The notes: generated from the sequence alone by a model not told the origin. A stretch of 64,000 nt of DNA from Terriglobales bacterium (GCA_035651655.1 DASRFG010000011.1:17234-81233); one strand, 5' to 3'; counted from the stretch's first letter, positions 33,898 to 44,586 are shown. Numbers and translations are program-made.

Positions 33898-36800
33898 TTA
33901 GTCCCCCGGACTCGTGTTCGGAACGGGACTTAGCTGCTGCACTCCCGACCGCCGGCTGCTCATCCGCAAACGCAGCCGATCCAGGTACAAGTAAATGACC
34001 GGGGTGGTGAACAGCGTCAACGCCTGGCTAACGATCAGACCGCCTACGATGGTGATGCCCAACGGCCTTCGCATCTCCGACCCCGTGCCCATCCCCAACG
34101 CCAACGGCAGCCCGCCAAGCATGGCTGCCATGGTCGTCATCATGATGGGGCGAAAGCGCATCAGGCAGGCTTCATAGATCGCTTCCACCGGCGATTTGCC
34201 CTCGTGCCGTTCCGCCTCAAGCGCGAAATCAATCATCATGATCGCGTTCTTTTTCACGATTCCAATCAGCAAAATAATGCCAATCAGCCCGATCACATTC
34301 AGCTCATTGCGCGTCAGCAACAATGCCAGGATTGCGCCCACTCCTGCAGAGGGAAGCGTCGAAAGAATCGTGATGGGATGGATGTAGCTTTCGTACAGCA
34401 CCCCGAGCACGATGTAAACCGTCACTAAGGCCGCCAGAATCAGCAACGGTTCGGAGGCAAGTGAAGACTGAAATGCCGCCGCCGTTCCCTGAAAACTGGG
34501 GTGAATAGTTCCTGGAAATCCGATGGCACGCTGCGCGTTTTCAATCGCGCGTGTCGCCTGGCTAAGAGAAACGCCCAGCCCAAGATTAAAAGAGATCGTT
34601 ACCGCGGGATACTGTCCCTGGTGGGCCACCGCTAGCGCTGTATTCGAATTCTCAAAATGGGCGAAGGCCGAAAGTGGAACCGCAACGCCGCTCGAAGAGG
34701 GCACATAGATTTCTCGCAACGCCTCCGGATCCTGCGCGAAGCGCTGGTCCACTTCCATGACTACGTGATACTGGTTCAACTGCCGGTACATAGTGGAGAC
34801 TTGTCGCTGTCCGAAGGCATCGTAGAGGGTGCTGTCAATCACCGCCGAACTAACTCCCAACCTCGACGCGGTATCACGATCCACCACGACTCTGGCCTGA
34901 AGCCCCTTGTCCTGCTGGTCGCTGTTCACATCGCGCAGTTCAGGCAGCTTGCGCATCTTGTCCAGCAGGCGCGGCGCCCATACAAGAAGGTCGCTCAAGT
35001 GCTCCCCCTGCAGGGTGTACTGGAACTGTGCGCTACTCTGCCGTCCCCCTATGGTCAGGTCTTGGGCGGCCTGCAGAAATAGTGTCGCGCCTGGCACTAC
35101 GGTTAGCTTCCTTCGCAAACGGCTAATCACCTGGTCAGCGCTTACCTTACGGACTGAAAGCGGCTTTAGGGTGACGAACATGCGTCCACTGTTTGCCGCG
35201 GTGTTTCCTCCCGCAAAGCCAACCGCGGTTTCCACCGCTGGGTCCTTCACCACGATGGAAGCGAACTGAATCATCTTCTGTTTCATGGCGGCAAATGAGA
35301 TGTCCTGTGAAGCGATGATGGAACCGCCGATCCGGCCGGCATCCTGCTGCGGGAAAAATCCCTTCGGGACAATGATGTACAGGTACACACTTAAACAAGC
35401 GGTTGCAACCGTAATAAACAACGTTAGCGGTTGATGCCGCAACACCCAGCGCAAGCTTCCCCGATAAATTCCAAGAATTCCCGCAAAGATTCGCTCGCTG
35501 AAATCGTAGATCCTGCCGTGCTGTTCCTCGCTCATCGGACGCAAGAACTTGGCGCACATGGTCGGAGTCGTCGTTAATGAGACCAGCAGAGAAACCCCAA
35601 TCGCCAGGCTCAGGGTTACCGCGAACTCACGGAAGAGCCTGCCCACCAGGCCACCCATTAAAAGAATGGGGATGAACACCGCCACCAGCGACGTGCTCAT
35701 CGAGAGCACGGTAAAACCGATCTCCTTCGCCCCGCGAAATGCCGCTTGCACCGGCGGAATTCCAACCTCGATGTATCGAGTAATGTTCTCCAGCACCACG
35801 ATGGCGTCATCCACCACGAAGCCGGTAGAGATCGCCAATGCCATCAGCGACAGGTTGTCCAGGCTGTAGCCCAGCAGGTACATCCCCCCAAACGTTCCGA
35901 CCAATGAAAGTGGTACAGCAACGCTGGGAATCACCGTGGCCCGCCAACTGCGGAGAAACACAAAGACCACCAAAATCACCAGAACTACAGAAATGATTAT
36001 GGTGCGCTCGATGTCCGAGACCGATGCGCGAATCGTGATGGTTCGGTCCAACACCACGTCAAGGTGAATCGCGGCCGGAATAGACAACCTGAGCAGCGGC
36101 AGCATGCTCCGCACTCGGTCCACCGTACTGATGATGTTTGCCCCCGGTTGGCGAAAAACAATGATGAGCACCGCTGGTTTTCCATTTGCCAGCCCCACAT
36201 TGCGAATGTCTTCCACGGAATCTTGAACATCGGCAACATCGCTCAGGCGCACCGCTGTGCCGTTTCGATTCACAACGATTAACGATCGGTACTGCTCGGC
36301 CAAGAACAGCTGATCGTTCGCTCCGATGCTCCAGGCCTGGTTTCGGTCAGACAGTTGTCCTTTCGGCCGGTTTGCGTTCGCCGCCGTCAGAGCCGCGGCA
36401 ATCTGGTCCAGCGAAACGTTGAGCTTGTTCACCAGGGTCGGATTTATCTCTGCTCGTACCGCCGGGCGAGCGCCGCCACCCACAAATACCTGCCCCACGC
36501 CCTCAACCTGGGCCAGTTTTTGCGCCAGAATAGAATCGGCCGCGTCGTACATCCGCGGCTGCGTCACGGCGTCAGACGTCATTGCCAAAATCATGATTGG
36601 CGCATCGGCGGGATTTGCTTTTCGATACGAGGGATTGTTCGGCAGGTTAGCGGGTAGCTGGCTCCGCGCGGCATTGATCGCCGCTTGCACATCGCGCGCC
36701 GCAGCGTCTATGTTGCGGTTCAAGTCGAATTGCAACACGATGCTTGTCGAGCCTAGTTGGCTCGTCGAAGTCATCTGATTAACACCCGCAATTCGGCCGA

Positions 36801-37011
36801 ACTGCCGTTCCAGCGGCGTGGCCACCGCTGAGGCCATGGTCTCCGGACTCGCCCCCGGCAATCCCGCAGACACCTGGATTACCGGGAACTCCACCTGCGG
36901 CAGCGGGGCAACCGGAAGAAACTTGAAAGCCAGCGCCCCCGCCAGCAGTACTGCCGCGGCCAGCAGCGATGTCCCGACCGGCCGTTTGATAAATGGGGCG
37001 GAGATGTTCAT
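33898..37011 (-). CDS. RND efflux permease, MdtC-like
   Basis: Inner-membrane RND pump subunit, 1037 residues, close to MdtC in organisation. It starts MNISAPFIKRPVGTSLLAAAVLLAGALAFKFLPVAPLPQVEFP. The proton-relay motif is [19 protein letters not shown]. The C-terminal half carries [66 protein letters not shown], diagnostic for this class. It is the last gene of a regulator-kinase-adaptor-pump-pump operon, 3 bases after the MdtB-like pump gene. In E. coli MdtB and MdtC form a mixed trimer exporting bile salts and novobiocin-like drugs; a mixed pump is likely here too. No TolC gene is in this operon. Confidence 0.94.
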   Translation of the reverse strand: MNISAPFIKRPVGTSLLAAAVLLAGALAFKFLPVAPLPQVEFPVIQVSAGLPGASPETMASAVATPLERQFGRIAGVNQMTSTSQLGSTSIVLQFDLNRNIDAAARDVQAAINAARSQLPANLPNNPSYRKANPADAPIMILAMTSDAVTQPRMYDAADSILAQKLAQVEGVGQVFVGGGARPAVRAEINPTLVNKLNVSLDQIAAALTAANANRPKGQLSDRNQAWSIGANDQLFLAEQYRSLIVVNRNGTAVRLSDVADVQDSVEDIRNVGLANGKPAVLIIVFRQPGANIISTVDRVRSMLPLLRLSIPAAIHLDVVLDRTITIRASVSDIERTIIISVVLVILVVFVFLRSWRATVIPSVAVPLSLVGTFGGMYLLGYSLDNLSLMALAISTGFVVDDAIVVLENITRYIEVGIPPVQAAFRGAKEIGFTVLSMSTSLVAVFIPILLMGGLVGRLFREFAVTLSLAIGVSLLVSLTTTPTMCAKFLRPMSEEQHGRIYDFSERIFAGILGIYRGSLRWVLRHQPLTLFITVATACLSVYLYIIVPKGFFPQQDAGRIGGSIIASQDISFAAMKQKMIQFASIVVKDPAVETAVGFAGGNTAANSGRMFVTLKPLSVRKVSADQVISRLRRKLTVVPGATLFLQAAQDLTIGGRQSSAQFQYTLQGEHLSDLLVWAPRLLDKMRKLPELRDVNSDQQDKGLQARVVVDRDTASRLGVSSAVIDSTLYDAFGQRQVSTMYRQLNQYHVVMEVDQRFAQDPEALREIYVPSSSGVAVPLSAFAHFENSNTALAVAHQGQYPAVTISFNLGLGVSLSQATRAIENAQRAIGFPGTIHPSFQGTAAAFQSSLASEPLLILAALVTVYIVLGVLYESYIHPITILSTLPSAGVGAILALLLTRNELNVIGLIGIILLIGIVKKNAIMMIDFALEAERHEGKSPVEAIYEACLMRFRPIMMTTMAAMLGGLPLALGMGTGSEMRRPLGITIVGGLIVSQALTLFTTPVIYLYLDRLRLRMSSRRSGVQQLSPVPNTSPGD

Positions 37012-37014
37012 CGC

Positions 37015-40000
37015 CTAGTCGCCTCGGACCAATTCCTCTGCCGGCTCTTCGATGGGATTGCCAATCCGGAATCGCGAAAAGCGCCTCGCTATGCGGTCAA
37101 ATGCCAGATAAACCACTGGGGTGGTGTACAACGTGAGCAACTGGCTCAACAAAAGTCCTCCTACTATGGTGATTCCGAGGGGCCGGCGCAACTCCGATCC
37201 AGTTCCACTCCCCAATGCCAGCGGCAGCCCGCCCAGCAGCGCCGCCATGGTCGTCATCATGATGGGCCGGAAGCGCAACAGGCTGGCCTGGAAGATTGCC
37301 TCTTCCGGGGCCTTGTGCTCCACGCGCTCCGCCTCTAGCGCAAAGTCAATCATCATGATGGCGTTTTTCTTTACGATACCGATCAGCAAAATAATGCCGA
37401 TCAGCGCCACCACTCCCAGGTCATTTCCTGTTATCAATAGCGCGAGGATTGCGCCCACGCCGGCGGAAGGAAGCGTAGAGAGAATGGTGATGGGATGAAT
37501 GTAGCTCTCATACAGCACACCCAAAACGATGTAGACAGTGATAATCGCCGCCAGAATAAGGAAAGGCTCCGTCGAAAGTGAATTCCTAAACGCCGCCGCC
37601 GTTCCCTGGAAGCTCGAATGAATGCTTTCTGGCAGCCCAATCTCACGCTCCGCCTGATCGATCACCTTCGTGGCCTCGCCCAGCGAAACTCCGGGGGCAA
37701 GATTAAACGACAGCGTGACCACCGGAAATTGTCCTTGGTGGTTGATCGAAAGCGGCGCGTTGGTTGACTCGAAATGCGAGAAAGCCGAGAGCGGCACCTG
37801 CACGCCCGTGTTCGAGCGAACATAAATCTGTTTGAGCGAGTCCGGGCTTTGCTGGAAATTCGAGGCCGCCTCGAGCACCACGTGATACTGATTCAATTGC
37901 GTAAAGATGGTCGAGATCTGTCGCTGGCCGAAGGCATCGTAAAGTGTGTCGTCAATTTGTTGCGGCAGAATTCCCAACCGCGACGCGGTGTCGCGATCGA
38001 TCACCAGTTCCACCCTCAGCCCTCCGTTTTGCTGGTCGCTGGCCACGTCGTGCAGCTGAGGCTTGCTACGCAACTGTTGTAAGAGCTTGGGCGCCCACAC
38101 TCCCAATTCCTGCGCGTCAGCATCTTCGATTGAGTATTGATATTGCGTGCGGCTTACCCGGTCTTCGATCGTCAGGTCCTGCACCGGTTGCATGTAAAGC
38201 GTGATCCCCTCCTCCTTGGCCAACTGAGGCTGTATTCGGCGGATAATCTCCGAGGCTGAAGGCTTGCGCTGGTTTCGCGGTTTTAGGTTGATCTGGATGC
38301 GTCCGCTGTTGGGCGTGGTGTTAACCCCATCCACCCCTATAAAAGAAGATAGGCTGACCACATCGGGGTCCTTCAGGATCACGCTTGCGAGCTTCTGTTG
38401 CCTTTCCGCCATGGCTCGAAACGACACGGTCTGTGGCGCTTCCGAGATGCCGAGGATCACGCCTGTGTCCTGCACCGGGAAAAAGCCTTTCGGCACCACA
38501 ATGTAAAGGAGCAAGGTGAACACCAGAGTCGCAAAGGTGACCACCAAAGTCGCGGTCTGATGACCTAGCACCCACTTAAGCGTGCGTCCATAAAATTCGA
38601 CCACGCGGTTGTAAAAATTCTCGGAAACTCGATAAAAGAGCGATTGATGGGTTCCCTTCGGCTTGAGCAGCTTGGCAGACATCATCGGGGTCAAGCTGAG
38701 CGAGATCGCCGCTGACACCAAAATCGTGACCGCCAGCGTCACCGCAAATTCACGGAACAACCGCCCAACAATGTCGCCCATAAACAGCAGCGGGATGAGC
38801 ACCGCGATCAGCGACACCGTCAACGAAATAATCGTGAACCCGATCTGCCCCGATCCCTTTAACGCCGCCTCCAGCGGGGAATCGCCCTGCTCCAGAAAGC
38901 GGTCGATGTTCTCAATCATCACGATGGCGTCATCCACCACAAAGCCGGTGGATATGGTCAAGGCCATCAATGTGAGATTGTTCAGGCTGTAACCCAACAG
39001 GTACATCACTCCAAAGGTGCCTACAAGCGACAGCGGTACTGCCACGCTCGGAATTACAGTCGCCGAAAGATTCCTCAAAAACAGGAAAATCACCATCACC
39101 ACCAGCGCGATGGTGAGAATTAAAGAGAACTGAACGTCCTGCACTGAGGCCCGAATGGTTTGCGTGCGGTCAGTAAGAATCTGCACTTTGACGGATGCTG
39201 GAAGGGAAGACTGCAACTGAGGCAACAGCTTCTTGATCCGGTCCACTACCGTGATGATGTTCGCGCCCGGCTGGCGCTGGATGTTCATGATCACCGCCGG
39301 TGTTTCGTTCATCCACGCAGCCAGATTCGCATTCTCGGCGCCATCAATCACGTTGGCTACGTCAGCGAGCCTCACCGGCGCGCCATTCCGGTAGGCGATG
39401 ATCACCGATTGATATTGATTACTCGAGGTCAGCTGATCGTTGGCGCCGATAGTGAAAGACTGGCGAGGGCCGTCCAGCACGCCTTTCGCCTGATCAACAT
39501 TCGCCTGCGCCAGAGAGGTGCGCACGTCCTCAAGGCTGAGGCCATTCGAAGCCAGCGCTGTCGGATTTGCCTGGATCCTTACCGCCGGTTTCTGTCCGCC
39601 GCTGATGGTGACTAGTCCCACCCCTAGAAGCTGCGAAATTTTCTGCGCCAGGGCAGTGTCGGCGAGGTCCTCAACTTTGGTGAGTGGCAATGTGTCAGAG
39701 GTGAGCGCCAGCGTAAGAATCGGTGCATCCGCCGGATTCACCTTGCTGTAAATGGGTGGATTGGGCAGGTCCCGCGGCAAATACGTTCCCGACGAGTTGA
39801 TCGCTGCCTGGACCTGTTGCTCGGCCACATCAATGTTTTGATCGAGGCTGAATTGCAGTGTGATCAACGAACTTCCGAATGAGCTTGTCGAGGTCATCTG
39901 GCTCAGGCCTGGCACTTGCCCGAACTGCCGCTCCAAGGGCGCGGTCACAGACGACGCCATTACATCGGGATCGGCTCCCGGATAAAACGTCATCACCTGA

Positions 40001-40134
40001 ATAGTTGGGTAATCAACTTCTGGTAATGCTGATACTGGAAGCTGCCGGTAAGCTACAAACCCCACCAGCAACAAGCCAATCGTGAGCAGCGAGGTCGCAA
40101 CCGGTCGGAGAATAAACAGCCGAGACGGACTCAT
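37015..40134 (-). CDS. RND efflux permease, MdtB-like
   Basis: RND pump subunit, 1039 residues, paired with the following MdtC-like protein. It starts [43 protein letters not shown]. The motif [19 protein letters not shown] (about residue 405) supplies the proton-relay Asp pair. The C-terminal bundle ([45 protein letters not shown]) parallels its partner, and the two pumps are clearly paralogous. Its start codon overlaps the adaptor stop by four bases, which implies translational coupling. Tandem pumps with a single adaptor are the signature of the MdtABC arrangement. Confidence 0.94.
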   Translation of the reverse strand: MSPSRLFILRPVATSLLTIGLLLVGFVAYRQLPVSALPEVDYPTIQVMTFYPGADPDVMASSVTAPLERQFGQVPGLSQMTSTSSFGSSLITLQFSLDQNIDVAEQQVQAAINSSGTYLPRDLPNPPIYSKVNPADAPILTLALTSDTLPLTKVEDLADTALAQKISQLLGVGLVTISGGQKPAVRIQANPTALASNGLSLEDVRTSLAQANVDQAKGVLDGPRQSFTIGANDQLTSSNQYQSVIIAYRNGAPVRLADVANVIDGAENANLAAWMNETPAVIMNIQRQPGANIITVVDRIKKLLPQLQSSLPASVKVQILTDRTQTIRASVQDVQFSLILTIALVVMVIFLFLRNLSATVIPSVAVPLSLVGTFGVMYLLGYSLNNLTLMALTISTGFVVDDAIVMIENIDRFLEQGDSPLEAALKGSGQIGFTIISLTVSLIAVLIPLLFMGDIVGRLFREFAVTLAVTILVSAAISLSLTPMMSAKLLKPKGTHQSLFYRVSENFYNRVVEFYGRTLKWVLGHQTATLVVTFATLVFTLLLYIVVPKGFFPVQDTGVILGISEAPQTVSFRAMAERQQKLASVILKDPDVVSLSSFIGVDGVNTTPNSGRIQINLKPRNQRKPSASEIIRRIQPQLAKEEGITLYMQPVQDLTIEDRVSRTQYQYSIEDADAQELGVWAPKLLQQLRSKPQLHDVASDQQNGGLRVELVIDRDTASRLGILPQQIDDTLYDAFGQRQISTIFTQLNQYHVVLEAASNFQQSPDSLKQIYVRSNTGVQVPLSAFSHFESTNAPLSINHQGQFPVVTLSFNLAPGVSLGEATKVIDQAEREIGLPESIHSSFQGTAAAFRNSLSTEPFLILAAIITVYIVLGVLYESYIHPITILSTLPSAGVGAILALLITGNDLGVVALIGIILLIGIVKKNAIMMIDFALEAERVEHKAPEEAIFQASLLRFRPIMMTTMAALLGGLPLALGSGTGSELRRPLGITIVGGLLLSQLLTLYTTPVVYLAFDRIARRFSRFRIGNPIEEPAEELVRGD

Positions 40135-41312
40135 GGCGCGGAGATGCGAGTAGGCGGGGCGGAGGACGCGTTAAGGTGACCGGTATTGCCAGTTCGGGGT
40201 TCCACCTTGCTTCCAGCTTGCAGTTTGTCTTGGCCATCCGTGACCACCATTTCCCCCGGCCTCAATCCTTGCGCTACTGCTGCCAGGCCGCCTTCTGTAA
40301 GCGCCACCGAGACCGGCCTCACCTCAACCGTCTTGTCTGGTTTCACCACGTAGGTAAACATCCCGTCCGGGCCGCGTTGAACGCCCGCCGAGGGAATGAC
40401 AATGCTGTTCTTCCGGACTTCTAATAGCAAGTGGACATTCACAAACTGATTGGGCCAGAGTGCTCGCTCCTCGTTTGTAAAAATCGCTTTTAGCTTGCCG
40501 GTGCCAGTCGTTTGATCTATTTGATTGTCAATCGTGAGCAGAGTGCCGGTGGCAAGTTTTGTGCGGTCATCTCGGCTGTAGGCTTCCACACGAAGAGGAG
40601 TATTGCGCATATGCTGGGCAACACTTGGCAGTTGATCTTCAGGTAGGGTGAAGACAGCAGATATCGGCTGCAACTGTGTAAGGATCAGCATCGGAGTCGG
40701 GTCCGATGCATGGACCATGTTCCCTACGTCTACCATTCGCAGCCCCACTCGGCCGCTTATCGGCGCCACGATGCGCGTATAAACCAGGTTCAGTTTGGCA
40801 TTGTCTACAGCCGCCTGGTCTGCGTGCACTGCTCCTTCCAGCTGTCCCACCAGGGCAGTCTGTGTATCAACCTGTTGGCGGGAAACGATTCCCGCGTTGA
40901 CCAGCCCCTTGAACCTTTCCAGATCCAATTGTGCATTCTTCAGTTGTGCCTGATCTCGAAACAGCGTCGCCCGTGCTTGCTCCAGGGCCACCTGAAATGG
41001 ACGCTGATCCAGCACCGCCAGCAATTCTCCCTGCCGTACTTCCTGGCCTTCCCGGAACGCAACCCTTACCAGTTGTCCGTCCACACGGCTCTTGATCGCC
41101 ACCGTATTGAACGCCGTCACTGAACCGAGCCCAGTCAGGTACACAGGCACATCACGCTGTTCCACCAGCGCCACGCCGACAGAAACTGCTTGTTGCTGCT
41201 GCGCGCCTTTCCCGCGCTGCTGCGCGGATGAGTTCTGCACCGCGCTGCCGCAACCTAGCAGGCTTCCGCTCGCGAGAAGCACCAAGCCGAACAACAGGTC
41301 TTTCGTTTGCAT
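40131..41312 (-). CDS. RND efflux periplasmic adaptor lipoprotein, MdtA-like
   Basis: Membrane-fusion protein, 393 residues, with a lipobox ([10 protein letters not shown]). The lipoyl half ([39 protein letters not shown]) is followed by a short coiled-coil hairpin ([26 protein letters not shown]) and the second half ([49 protein letters not shown]), matching MdtA. A Gln-rich linker follows the lipid anchor. It lies 66 bases after the kinase gene and overlaps the MdtB-like gene, so the regulators and pump appear to form one five-gene transcription unit. Confidence 0.94.
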   Translation of the reverse strand: MQTKDLLFGLVLLASGSLLGCGSAVQNSSAQQRGKGAQQQQAVSVGVALVEQRDVPVYLTGLGSVTAFNTVAIKSRVDGQLVRVAFREGQEVRQGELLAVLDQRPFQVALEQARATLFRDQAQLKNAQLDLERFKGLVNAGIVSRQQVDTQTALVGQLEGAVHADQAAVDNAKLNLVYTRIVAPISGRVGLRMVDVGNMVHASDPTPMLILTQLQPISAVFTLPEDQLPSVAQHMRNTPLRVEAYSRDDRTKLATGTLLTIDNQIDQTTGTGKLKAIFTNEERALWPNQFVNVHLLLEVRKNSIVIPSAGVQRGPDGMFTYVVKPDKTVEVRPVSVALTEGGLAAVAQGLRPGEMVVTDGQDKLQAGSKVEPRTGNTGHLNASSAPPTRISAP

Positions 41313-41378
41313 TGTTTGCTCTCTAACCCACCAACTACTCCCCCAGCTGTCGATTGTGATGTGATGAATTACTGCAAC

Positions 41379-42794
41379 CTATTGATGCACAGTTTCATGA
41401 CTGGGCACAGTCGTAGCGGGCAACCGGATCTCCACCACGAAACCCCCATTCGGCGCATTGGCCGCGCTGATCGTACCGCCATGCAGGCGAACTGCTCGTT
41501 CAGCGATCGCCAGTCCCAACCCCGAGCCGCCGGTTTGCCGTTCACGCGCAGCATCTACTCGGTAAAAAGGACGAAACAGGTTTTTGAGTTCTTCATCCGG
41601 GACCCCCGGGCCATGGTCGCGGATGGTAATCACGGCAAAGTTCCCGCTATTCGTTCCCTCGCAGCCCAATCGGATCTCAACCTCGCTCCCCTCTGCCGTA
41701 TAGCGGACCGCATTCCGGATTACATTTTCAAACGCGCTGCGTAATAGTCCGGGGCTACCTAGAGCTTCGCAATCCTCGGCAGCCGGTTCAATTTCCACCA
41801 ATCTCACTCGCGATTTGCGGCTGTGCGCCTCAAAATCGGCGTCCCCAATCACGTCTTTTAGCAGATCAGGGATGTTCACCCTCCTCTGCTCGGGCGTCTG
41901 CTCGCCGCTTTCCAGGCGGGCTAATGTCAGCAGCTTTCCTATCAAATCATTTAACCGTTGCGCTTCCAGTTCGATCCTGTCGAGGGCCTTGCCCACATCT
42001 TCGGTAGCGCGTTGCCGGGCCAGTCCCAGGGCCACATTCAAGCGCGCCAGCGGTGAGCGCAGCTCATGCGAAATGTCGCTCATCAATTGTTTTTGAGAGT
42101 TGACCAAGGCTTCCAATCGCCGCGCCATGCGATTGAAATCGTGCACCAGTTCCGAAATCTCGTCCTTGCGTTCGGTCTCCGCCGCTCTTGCTGAAAAATC
42201 ACCGCTCGCCAACTGTTGGGTCGCCGCCCGCAGTCGCACAATCGGCCCGGTAAGATAGCGCGCCAGCCAGAAGCAAATCAGACCGGAGATGAACGTTCCC
42301 AAACTAAGGTGCCAGAAAAGTTCCCGTGTTGATCGTCGGAAAGCCATCGGGCCGTGCCCGTGGAGCATTCTGGCCACTAGGATGTAACCCTTCCCGCTGC
42401 TGGCAGTCATTACCTGTGCCGTCAGGGTAGCGTCAAACCGGTTCTCGAACTGAGGTTGGTTGGTCTGCCCGGCCAACCCGGCCATCTGCCTGACCCGTTT
42501 TGGGGTTGATGCCGCCTGCCCATAAAGCTCCCGGCCCTGGGAATCAAACCAGAAAAACTGCATGTCCGCCGACTTCTCCAGCTGCTGCAGATATTCATCA
42601 GCAGCCTTGATTCCGCCCTGCTCGAGGAATGAGGCCGCGGTCTCGTTGTAATGCTTGAGCGCGTCAGAAGAAATGTAGCGCCAGCGGGAGACCACCCTCT
42701 CCGCCGGGTGCTCGGCTAACAGCAATGCTAGTCCCAGGATCAGTGCCTGAATTAACCAGAATGAAAGAAAAATTTTGAGGAATATGCTTCGCAT
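41379..42794 (-). CDS. CpxA-like sensor histidine kinase
   Basis: Membrane histidine kinase, 471 residues, resembling CpxA. Two spans (about 5-27 and 160-180) flank a periplasmic sensor of about 130 residues. A HAMP domain follows (LTGPIVRLRAATQQLASGDFSARAAETERKDEISELVHDFNRMA). The phosphoacceptor is H243 in SDISHELRSPLARLNVALGLARQ. ATPase motifs: FENVIRNAVRYTAEG, IRDHGPGVPDEELKNLFRPFYRVD and GGSGLGLAIAERAVRLHGG. It starts 3 bases after the regulator stop. With the pump genes and the divergent Spy-like gene it suggests an envelope-stress circuit similar to Cpx or Bae. Confidence 0.95.
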   Translation of the reverse strand: MRSIFLKIFLSFWLIQALILGLALLLAEHPAERVVSRWRYISSDALKHYNETAASFLEQGGIKAADEYLQQLEKSADMQFFWFDSQGRELYGQAASTPKRVRQMAGLAGQTNQPQFENRFDATLTAQVMTASSGKGYILVARMLHGHGPMAFRRSTRELFWHLSLGTFISGLICFWLARYLTGPIVRLRAATQQLASGDFSARAAETERKDEISELVHDFNRMARRLEALVNSQKQLMSDISHELRSPLARLNVALGLARQRATEDVGKALDRIELEAQRLNDLIGKLLTLARLESGEQTPEQRRVNIPDLLKDVIGDADFEAHSRKSRVRLVEIEPAAEDCEALGSPGLLRSAFENVIRNAVRYTAEGSEVEIRLGCEGTNSGNFAVITIRDHGPGVPDEELKNLFRPFYRVDAARERQTGGSGLGLAIAERAVRLHGGTISAANAPNGGFVVEIRLPATTVPSHETVHQ

Positions 42795-42797
42795 CCG

Positions 42798-43514
42798 TCA
42801 GGCACTCTTCCCGGTGGCTGCCGATGAAGCGTAGATGTAGCCCACCCCGCGCACCGTCTTGATGCGCTCTTCGCCATGCCCATCCCCGCCCAGCTTTTTG
42901 CGCAGCTTACTCACGTGCATGTCAATACTGCGATCGTAGGGCGAGAACATCCGGCCGAGCACCGCCTTCGCCAACTGCTCGCGCGTCACTACGCGGCCAG
43001 CCTCGTGCAACAGCACCTCGAGCAAATTGAATTCCACTGCCGTTACTTCAACCGTAGTTCCGTTACGGCGCACCGTGCGTGTGCCGGTATTCAACTCGAC
43101 GTCGCCGACGCTGATCACCACCGGCCCCGGCTTATGTTCCGCTCCCTCTTGCTTGGTACGCCGTAAGATGGCATGGATCCGTGCCACTAGTTCTCGGGGA
43201 TTAAATGGCTTAGGCAAATAGTCGTCCGCGCCCAACTCCAGCCCGACGATTCGGTCCACGTCTTCTCCCCGGGCCGTCAGTAAAAGCACGGGGATGGCGG
43301 AATGTGCAGCTCGCAGCTTGCGCAACACATCCAGACCGCTTAGGCCTGGCAGCATCACATCCAGCACCACGATCGCATGTTCGGCTGAGCGTGCCCGGTC
43401 AAATCCGCGATTGCCGTTGTGCACCAGCTCGACTTGAAACCCTTCCGGCTCGAGGTACTCCCTCACCAGTTCACAGAGTTCCACGTCGTCATCCACTACC
43501 AATACCCGGTCCAT
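42798..43514 (-). CDS. CpxR/BaeR-like response regulator
   Basis: OmpR-family regulator, 238 residues. Receiver residues D8-D10, D52 (VVLDVMLPG), T80 (LLTAR) and K102 (YLPKPFN) are intact. The winged-helix domain includes VEVTAVEFNLLEVLLHEAGRVVTREQLAKAVLGRMFSPYDRSIDMHVSKLRKKLG, close to CpxR; the RMFSPYDRSIDMHVSKLRKKL segment is characteristic. First gene of the efflux operon. The upstream region shared with the spy-like gene carries repeated GTAAA/TTTAC boxes at 10-base spacing, matching the known CpxR consensus GTAAA-N5-GTAAA, so autoregulation and control of both directions are expected. Confidence 0.95.
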   Translation of the reverse strand: MDRVLVVDDDVELCELVREYLEPEGFQVELVHNGNRGFDRARSAEHAIVVLDVMLPGLSGLDVLRKLRAAHSAIPVLLLTARGEDVDRIVGLELGADDYLPKPFNPRELVARIHAILRRTKQEGAEHKPGPVVISVGDVELNTGTRTVRRNGTTVEVTAVEFNLLEVLLHEAGRVVTREQLAKAVLGRMFSPYDRSIDMHVSKLRKKLGGDGHGEERIKTVRGVGYIYASSAATGKSA

Positions 43515-43571
43515 GGCTCTCTTGGCCTATTAATCCTTAATAAGTTCTACACCACCGGCTGCGCCGAGCGT

Positions 43572-43627
43572 GTAAAGAAGTGTAAGTAGGATTTACAAAA
43601 CTTTACGATATTTGACTTACTCTTTAC
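43572..43627. promoter_or_regulatory. CpxR-like box array between regulator operon and spy-like gene
   Basis: GTAAA at 43572 and GTAAG at 43582, then inverted TTTAC at 43592 and 43602, CTTAC at 43616 and TTTAC at 43623. Most boxes are 10 bases apart, the spacing of the CpxR consensus. A TAATAC -10-like box at 43640-43645 follows for the spy-like gene, which has a GGAGGTGAGGG ribosome site. Confidence 0.7.
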
Positions 43628-43677
43628 GCGCGTGCGGCGTAATACGTGTTTAAGTTAGTAATCGGAGGTGAGGGAAA

Positions 43678-44148
43678 ATGAATCGCAAATATGCTGTTAC
43701 AGCAGTTGTGATCTTGCTGGTCGTCGGCACTGCCGCCGTCGGTCAGGGATGGGCCCACCAGCATCGCCGCTGGGGAATGGACGGTCTTATTGACCATCAT
43801 ATGGCCCAGATGGCTTGGCGCCTCGACCTAAATGACAGCCAGAGACAACAAGTGAAGGCGCTGGTTGCGGCCGAAAAGCCCAATATCAAAAACCTGGTCC
43901 AGCAGCTCGCGGCCACACATCAGCAGATGCTGACGGCTACTCAAAAAGGGCAGTTCGATGACGCCAAAGTTCGTGCCATCGCCAATCAAGAAGCGCAGAC
44001 CATTGCGGAGTTGATTGTCACCAAACAACAGTTGCAATCGAAGGTGTATAGCTTGCTCACGCCGGTGCAGCAGGCCAAGTTCGACCAGATGCAGCAGCGC
44101 CACTTAGACCATATGCAGAAACGGATGGGAACTACTTCAAAACCGTAG
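43678..44148 (+). CDS. Spy/CpxP-family periplasmic protein (LTxxQ motif)
   Basis: Periplasmic stress protein, 156 residues, with a signal peptide (VTAVVILLVVGTAAVGQGWA). The mature part is helical and contains one clear LTxxQ motif (LLTPVQQAKFDQMQQRHLDH); the matching first motif is the divergent LDLNDSQRQQVKALVAAEK. In E. coli, Spy is an ATP-independent chaperone and CpxP inhibits CpxA; which role applies here is open. It is divergent from the CpxR-like regulator gene across the GTAAA box array, the same arrangement as cpxP in E. coli. Start supported by a strong GGAGGTGAGGG site. Confidence 0.9.
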   Translation: MNRKYAVTAVVILLVVGTAAVGQGWAHQHRRWGMDGLIDHHMAQMAWRLDLNDSQRQQVKALVAAEKPNIKNLVQQLAATHQQMLTATQKGQFDDAKVRAIANQEAQTIAELIVTKQQLQSKVYSLLTPVQQAKFDQMQQRHLDHMQKRMGTTSKP

Positions 44149-44152
44149 TGCC

Positions 44153-44190
44153 GTGTGCCGCACACAACCGACTTATCGTGTGCGGCGCAC
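44153..44190. terminator. strong hairpin between spy-like gene and a convergent small gene
   Basis: GTGTGCCGCACA (44153-44164) pairs with TGTGCGGCGCAC (44179-44190) as a 12-bp stem with one wobble and a 14-base loop. It lies 4 bases after the spy-like stop and 17 bases beyond the convergent gene's end. It may limit transcription both ways, although a T-run is missing. Confidence 0.45.
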
Positions 44191-44207
44191 TGCCACTCTG
44201 TCTCTGA

Positions 44208-44384
44208 TCATCGAACAGAAGAAGCCTTGCTGATTTGCGGCGACCCTGCTTCCGGATCCAGAAGCCTGGCCAATAACACGAATAAAGAAGTCATTATTGC
44301 AGTCACAACTAACGACCCAATCCAGAGAACGCCGGCGTAGATGTTGGACACTATTCCCTGGGCTCCCGGTCCGTCAGCAATCAT
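44208..44384 (-). CDS. 58-residue single-span membrane protein
   Basis: Small open frame translated directly from the sequence: MIADGPGAQGIVSNIYAGVL, then a hydrophobic run to about residue 42 (WIGSLVVTAIMTSLFVLLARLL), ending DPEAGSPQISKASSVR. One membrane span is clear. The ATG overlaps the end of the upstream 70-residue gene by 11 bases, and GGGGG lies about 9 bases upstream, so translational coupling is likely. No family is recognised. It sits beside an envelope-stress regulator operon, downstream of GTAAA boxes; many stress regulons contain such small membrane proteins. Its reality as a gene rests on overlap, hydrophobic pattern and context only. Confidence 0.5.
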   Translation of the reverse strand: MIADGPGAQGIVSNIYAGVLWIGSLVVTAIMTSLFVLLARLLDPEAGSPQISKASSVR

Positions 44385-44586
44385 GAGTTGGCCCCCAGGT
44401 TGAGATTGGCAAATCCTCTCTGCAGCGGCTTATCACCGACTTAATCTCGCGCAACTTCTGCCGCTCGTCCAAGGCGCTGTTCAAAACATCTTCGATCTCG
44501 GTCATCCAATACTGCAGGCACCGATCAATCCCATTCGCCAGCTCTCCCACAACGATCTCCACAAACTCGGTTTCGGTTGTAAGCAT
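44374..44586 (-). CDS. 70-residue hypothetical protein
   Basis: Small cytoplasmic-looking protein, 70 residues, acidic and helical (EFVEIVVGELANGIDRCLQYWMTEIEDVLNSALDERQKLREIKSVISRC). No family is recognised. An AGAGAGG-type ribosome site precedes the ATG at 44586. GTAAA boxes at 44664, 44686 and 44696 lie about 80-110 bases upstream of its start and could place it under the CpxR-like regulator. The 58-residue membrane protein gene overlaps its 3' end. Both proteins could form a small two-gene operon, but expression is unproven. Confidence 0.5.
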   Translation of the reverse strand: MLTTETEFVEIVVGELANGIDRCLQYWMTEIEDVLNSALDERQKLREIKSVISRCREDLPISTWGPTHDC

